64,000 nt of DNA from Deltaproteobacteria bacterium (GTDB lineage Bacteria; Myxococcota_A; UBA796; UBA2385). Shown here in pieces: positions 62,179 to 64,000 of this stretch. Each line of letters starts with the position of its first letter. The first letter of the stretch is position 1. The notes below the pieces were generated by a model. It ran no database searches. It saw nothing but the letters and a program-made list of their open reading frames with translations, and had not been told where the DNA came from. The DNA is taken from NCBI GenBank assembly GCA_018401435.1, contig JAGYJW010000030.1, positions 1-64,000 of the forward strand. Reading direction: 5' to 3'. Both the position numbers and the translations under genes were made by a program.

Positions 62179-63555
62179 TTAGAGCCCCGCGGGGTTCCAA
62201 GGTACGAACATGACGCTGCAAGGCGTGTCATGGAGGAGGAAGAGCGAGACGTCGGGGGTGAACAAGGTGTTGCGCCGACGGGCCGAATGCCCCACCACCA
62301 GCAGGTCGAAGTCCTTGGCGTGGTGGCGGATGCGTTCGATGGGGTTGCCGTGGTCGATGCGTTTCTCGACCACCACCCCGTGCAGACGGGCGATGTGGGC
62401 CACCCGACCCGGCAGGCTGCGCAGGGCGTCCTGCTCGTCGGAGCCTTCGGCGAGGCTGGGCGCCAGCACCGTCAAGACGGTGATGCTGGCCCCACACTGG
62501 CGGGCGAGGTCGATGCTGACCTGGGCGATCAGATCGGGGTCCTGGTCGCCGCCCACCGCCAGCAGGATGCGCCGATAGGGCAAGGTGCCCCGGGCCACCA
62601 GGATGGGCACCCGCGAGGCCAGGACGAAGCGCTTGCGGCTGCTCGATTGCAGGCCCACCCGCGCCGTCCACGAGATGGGCAGGGGATCCATCACCACGCA
62701 GCCGATCTTGCGGTCGAGCAGGTAGCTGGCGATGTCGGCGTCGCGGTGGTTGTCGGGGTGCACATCGGCCTTGCTCAGGCTCACCTGCTCGCTGGCCAGG
62801 GTGTGTTCCATCAGCCAGGCGGCCTCCTTCAGGGCGGCCCCCTCGCCCAGAACACCGATGCGCTCCCCATACTGGGTGGGAAAGACCGGCCGGCCGCCGC
62901 GGATGAAGGCAGCCACGCTGCTCAGCACTTCGGGCTGCCCCACCAGCAGCACGCGATCGCCGGGCACCAGCACCGTCTGGCCATGGGGCACCAGCAGCAC
63001 GTCGTCGCGGTAGACCGCCGCCACCAGCCAGCGGTGCGGGTGGATCTCGGCCAGGGGCCGACCCGCCGCCGCGCTGCCCTCCATCACCGTGATCTGCCGA
63101 AGCTCCCCCTTGCCCAACCCCAGGGCCACGCCGCGGGTCTCGCCCACATTCAGGCGGTTGAGCACCAAGGCGGCCGTGGCAGAGTGGCGCTCCAAGGCGT
63201 CGGATTCCGACAGGCCCTCCCCCGGCACGAAGCCAGAGCCCAGCAGGACCACCATCTCTATGACATGGTAGACCTCCCGCGCCAGACGGGCGACCTCGCG
63301 GTTTACGGTGTCGTCGCCCATGGCCACCACCAGCGTGGTGTGGGCCACCACGCCGGCCTTGTCCAACACCAGGCGGCTGGTGCCATCGCCCAGCACCTTG
63401 CGCACCTCGATGCGACCCGCCATGGTTGGCACCATGTCCAGCCGATCGGCCCGCAGATCGACGACCGTGACCGAGCGCTCCGAATGAAGCTCGTGCACAA
63501 GCCGCCGCCCGACGCGGCCCATCCCCACCACCACGACGTCTCTGGCTGCCAGCAC
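62179..63555 (-). CDS. RCK (TrkA-N/TrkA-C) plus universal-stress regulator of the antiporter
   Basis: 458 residues from a GTG at 63555. TrkA-N Rossmann domain with VVVVGMGRVGRRLVHEL (GxGxxG) and TLVVAMGDDTVNREVARLA; TrkA-C domain (about 170-235: ITVMEGSAAAGRPLAEIHPHR, VLVPGDRVLLVG); then one or two Usp alpha/beta units (PYRRILLAVGGDQDPDLIAQV, LLVVGHSARRRNTLFTP, with the C-terminal CSVMFV). NAD(H) or nucleotide binding would sense redox or stress and gate transport. It is followed by the antiporter gene, so the two form an operon. The frame extends further upstream but no homology does. Confidence 0.88.
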   Translation of the reverse strand: MLAARDVVVVGMGRVGRRLVHELHSERSVTVVDLRADRLDMVPTMAGRIEVRKVLGDGTSRLVLDKAGVVAHTTLVVAMGDDTVNREVARLAREVYHVIEMVVLLGSGFVPGEGLSESDALERHSATAALVLNRLNVGETRGVALGLGKGELRQITVMEGSAAAGRPLAEIHPHRWLVAAVYRDDVLLVPHGQTVLVPGDRVLLVGQPEVLSSVAAFIRGGRPVFPTQYGERIGVLGEGAALKEAAWLMEHTLASEQVSLSKADVHPDNHRDADIASYLLDRKIGCVVMDPLPISWTARVGLQSSSRKRFVLASRVPILVARGTLPYRRILLAVGGDQDPDLIAQVSIDLARQCGASITVLTVLAPSLAEGSDEQDALRSLPGRVAHIARLHGVVVEKRIDHGNPIERIRHHAKDFDLLVVGHSARRRNTLFTPDVSLFLLHDTPCSVMFVPWNPAGL

Positions 63556-63657
63556 GCGTTGCGCTCCCGGTTGGCTTCTACGCCGCGCTGTCAGCCGGCG
63601 CGCACGTTTCAAAGGAGGTATCGCAAGGGTCGCGCCCACGCCCGCCTCCCGGACCCG

Positions 63658-63720
63658 ATGCCCCCCATTTCTACGCCCGTCGCGATGCCCCCCCTTTCTA
63701 CGCCCGTCGCGATGCCCCCC
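63658..63720 (+). repeat. tandem 27-base repeats at the start of the FG-GAP gene
   Basis: Two full copies (63658-63684, 63685-63711; one base different) and nine bases of a third, each starting with ATG. The unit length is a multiple of three, so the reading frame is kept. Confidence 0.92.
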
Positions 63721-64000
63721 CACCTGGCCGAGGTCCGGGCGGCCGATCTCAACGGAGATGGGCGCGCAGAGCTTATTCTCGTCAGCAAGACCCCCAAGGC
63801 CGGCCAACCCGATTCGGTTTCCCTCACCCTGGTGTCCTTTGACGAGGCCGGGCGAGAGCTGGGACGGCAAGCCCTGGATCTGGCCCGCCGCCCGCTGCTT
63901 TGGGATGTTGAAGGCGACGCTTTGCTCGCGGTGGACGGCGAAGGCGCCTTGCGGCTGCGGCCCGGCGGCAGCTCCACCCGGCTGCTGTCCACGCCCACCC
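63658..64000 (+). CDS. FG-GAP-repeat protein, N-terminal part only
   Basis: The frame runs off the right edge. From the ATG at 63658 two copies of MPP(I/L)STPVA precede MPPHLAEVRAADLNGDG; the AADLNGDGRAELILVS segment is a calcium-binding FG-GAP/VCBS-type motif seen in surface and secreted beta-propellers. Starts at 63658, 63685 and 63712 are all possible. A perfect AAAGGAGG lies at 63611, with an in-frame AAG, not ATG, at the right distance (63625). No signal peptide is seen in the visible part, so the real start may differ. Confidence 0.65.
   Translation, partial: MPPISTPVAMPPLSTPVAMPPHLAEVRAADLNGDGRAELILVSKTPKAGQPDSVSLTLVSFDEAGRELGRQALDLARRPLLWDVEGDALLAVDGEGALRLRPGGSSTRLLSTPT

Noticed and set aside
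63595..63625. Sequence complementary to the 16S rRNA 3' end (CCTCCTTT on the minus strand), considered as an rRNA fragment.
   Set aside because: Only about eight bases match; it is simply the reverse of a Shine-Dalgarno sequence.

Overview
The window is very GC-rich, densely coded DNA: about 50 protein genes on both strands, no gap over about 300 bases, and no rRNA, tRNA, IS element, prophage or CRISPR array that I can recognise. The mixture of many secreted lipoproteins with short Asp/Gly-rich linkers, FG-GAP, lamin-tail, VWA and subtilase domains, eukaryotic-type Ser/Thr kinases (one fused to a STAND-like ATPase, TPRs, GAF and GGDEF), a sigma-54 activator, PilZ and a CpaF ATPase suggests a myxobacterium-like deltaproteobacterium (Myxococcota or a close phylum), probably uncultured. 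This assignment is inference from gene style, not from a marker gene.

Layout. 1-7.1 kb: partial esterase lipoprotein, a chimeric B12-binding/secreted protein, an enoyl-CoA hydratase, a phospholipase D/lamin-tail lipoprotein, a ferritin-like lipoprotein, and a GT87-like membrane protein. 7.2-12.1 kb: class III sirtuin, RNHCP zinc protein, two TPR-type envelope proteins, M74 murein endopeptidase. 12.2-15.4 kb: a regulatory island with a PAS sigma-54 activator divergent from a sigma-70 family factor, then a GspC/PilP-like lipoprotein. 15.5-21.3 kb: TrmA-family RNA methyltransferase, glucosaminidase, VWA/YfbK lipoprotein, endo/exonuclease/phosphatase lipoprotein. 21.4-26.8 kb: the overlapping DUF2339-DUF3999 pair and a hexapeptide acyltransferase. 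26.8-32.2 kb: LysR regulator, second PLD lipoprotein, intradiol dioxygenase lipoprotein, CpaF. 32.4-38.9 kb: proBA, an orphan VgrG-tip-like protein, an MFS transporter, MBL hydrolase, peptidase-MA-like protease. 39-42.5 kb: COG3014-LpoB-YcfL outer-membrane lipoprotein operon (peptidoglycan synthesis) and a JmjC/cupin oxygenase. 43.3-46.3 kb: GT39 membrane glycosyltransferase overlapping a sulfatase-like enzyme. 46.4-53.5 kb: subtilase with GISTSPFP repeats, PilZ protein and kinase-ATPase-TPR-GAF-GGDEF signalling giant. 53.6-58.4 kb: acyltransferase, heme/copper monooxygenase lipoprotein, a charged coiled-coil protein paired with an MvdD-like ATP-grasp ligase. 58.4-64 kb: a lipoprotein behind a perfect 9-1-9 palindrome with a Fur-family gene next to it, a second Ser/Thr kinase, a CPA2 antiporter with its RCK/universal-stress partner, and the start of an FG-GAP protein.

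A caution for all coordinates: at least nine conserved genes are split by 1-2 nt frameshifts, usually in C/G runs. Most look like uncorrected sequencing or assembly errors rather than decayed genes, because the protein resumes intact in another frame. I annotate these as single CDSs. The most interesting candidates for new biology are the coiled-coil/ATP-grasp pair (56.5-58.4 kb), the PilZ-kinase-diguanylate cyclase module with its neighbouring repeat-bearing subtilase (46.4-53.5 kb), and the Fur-type operator unit at 58.4 kb.
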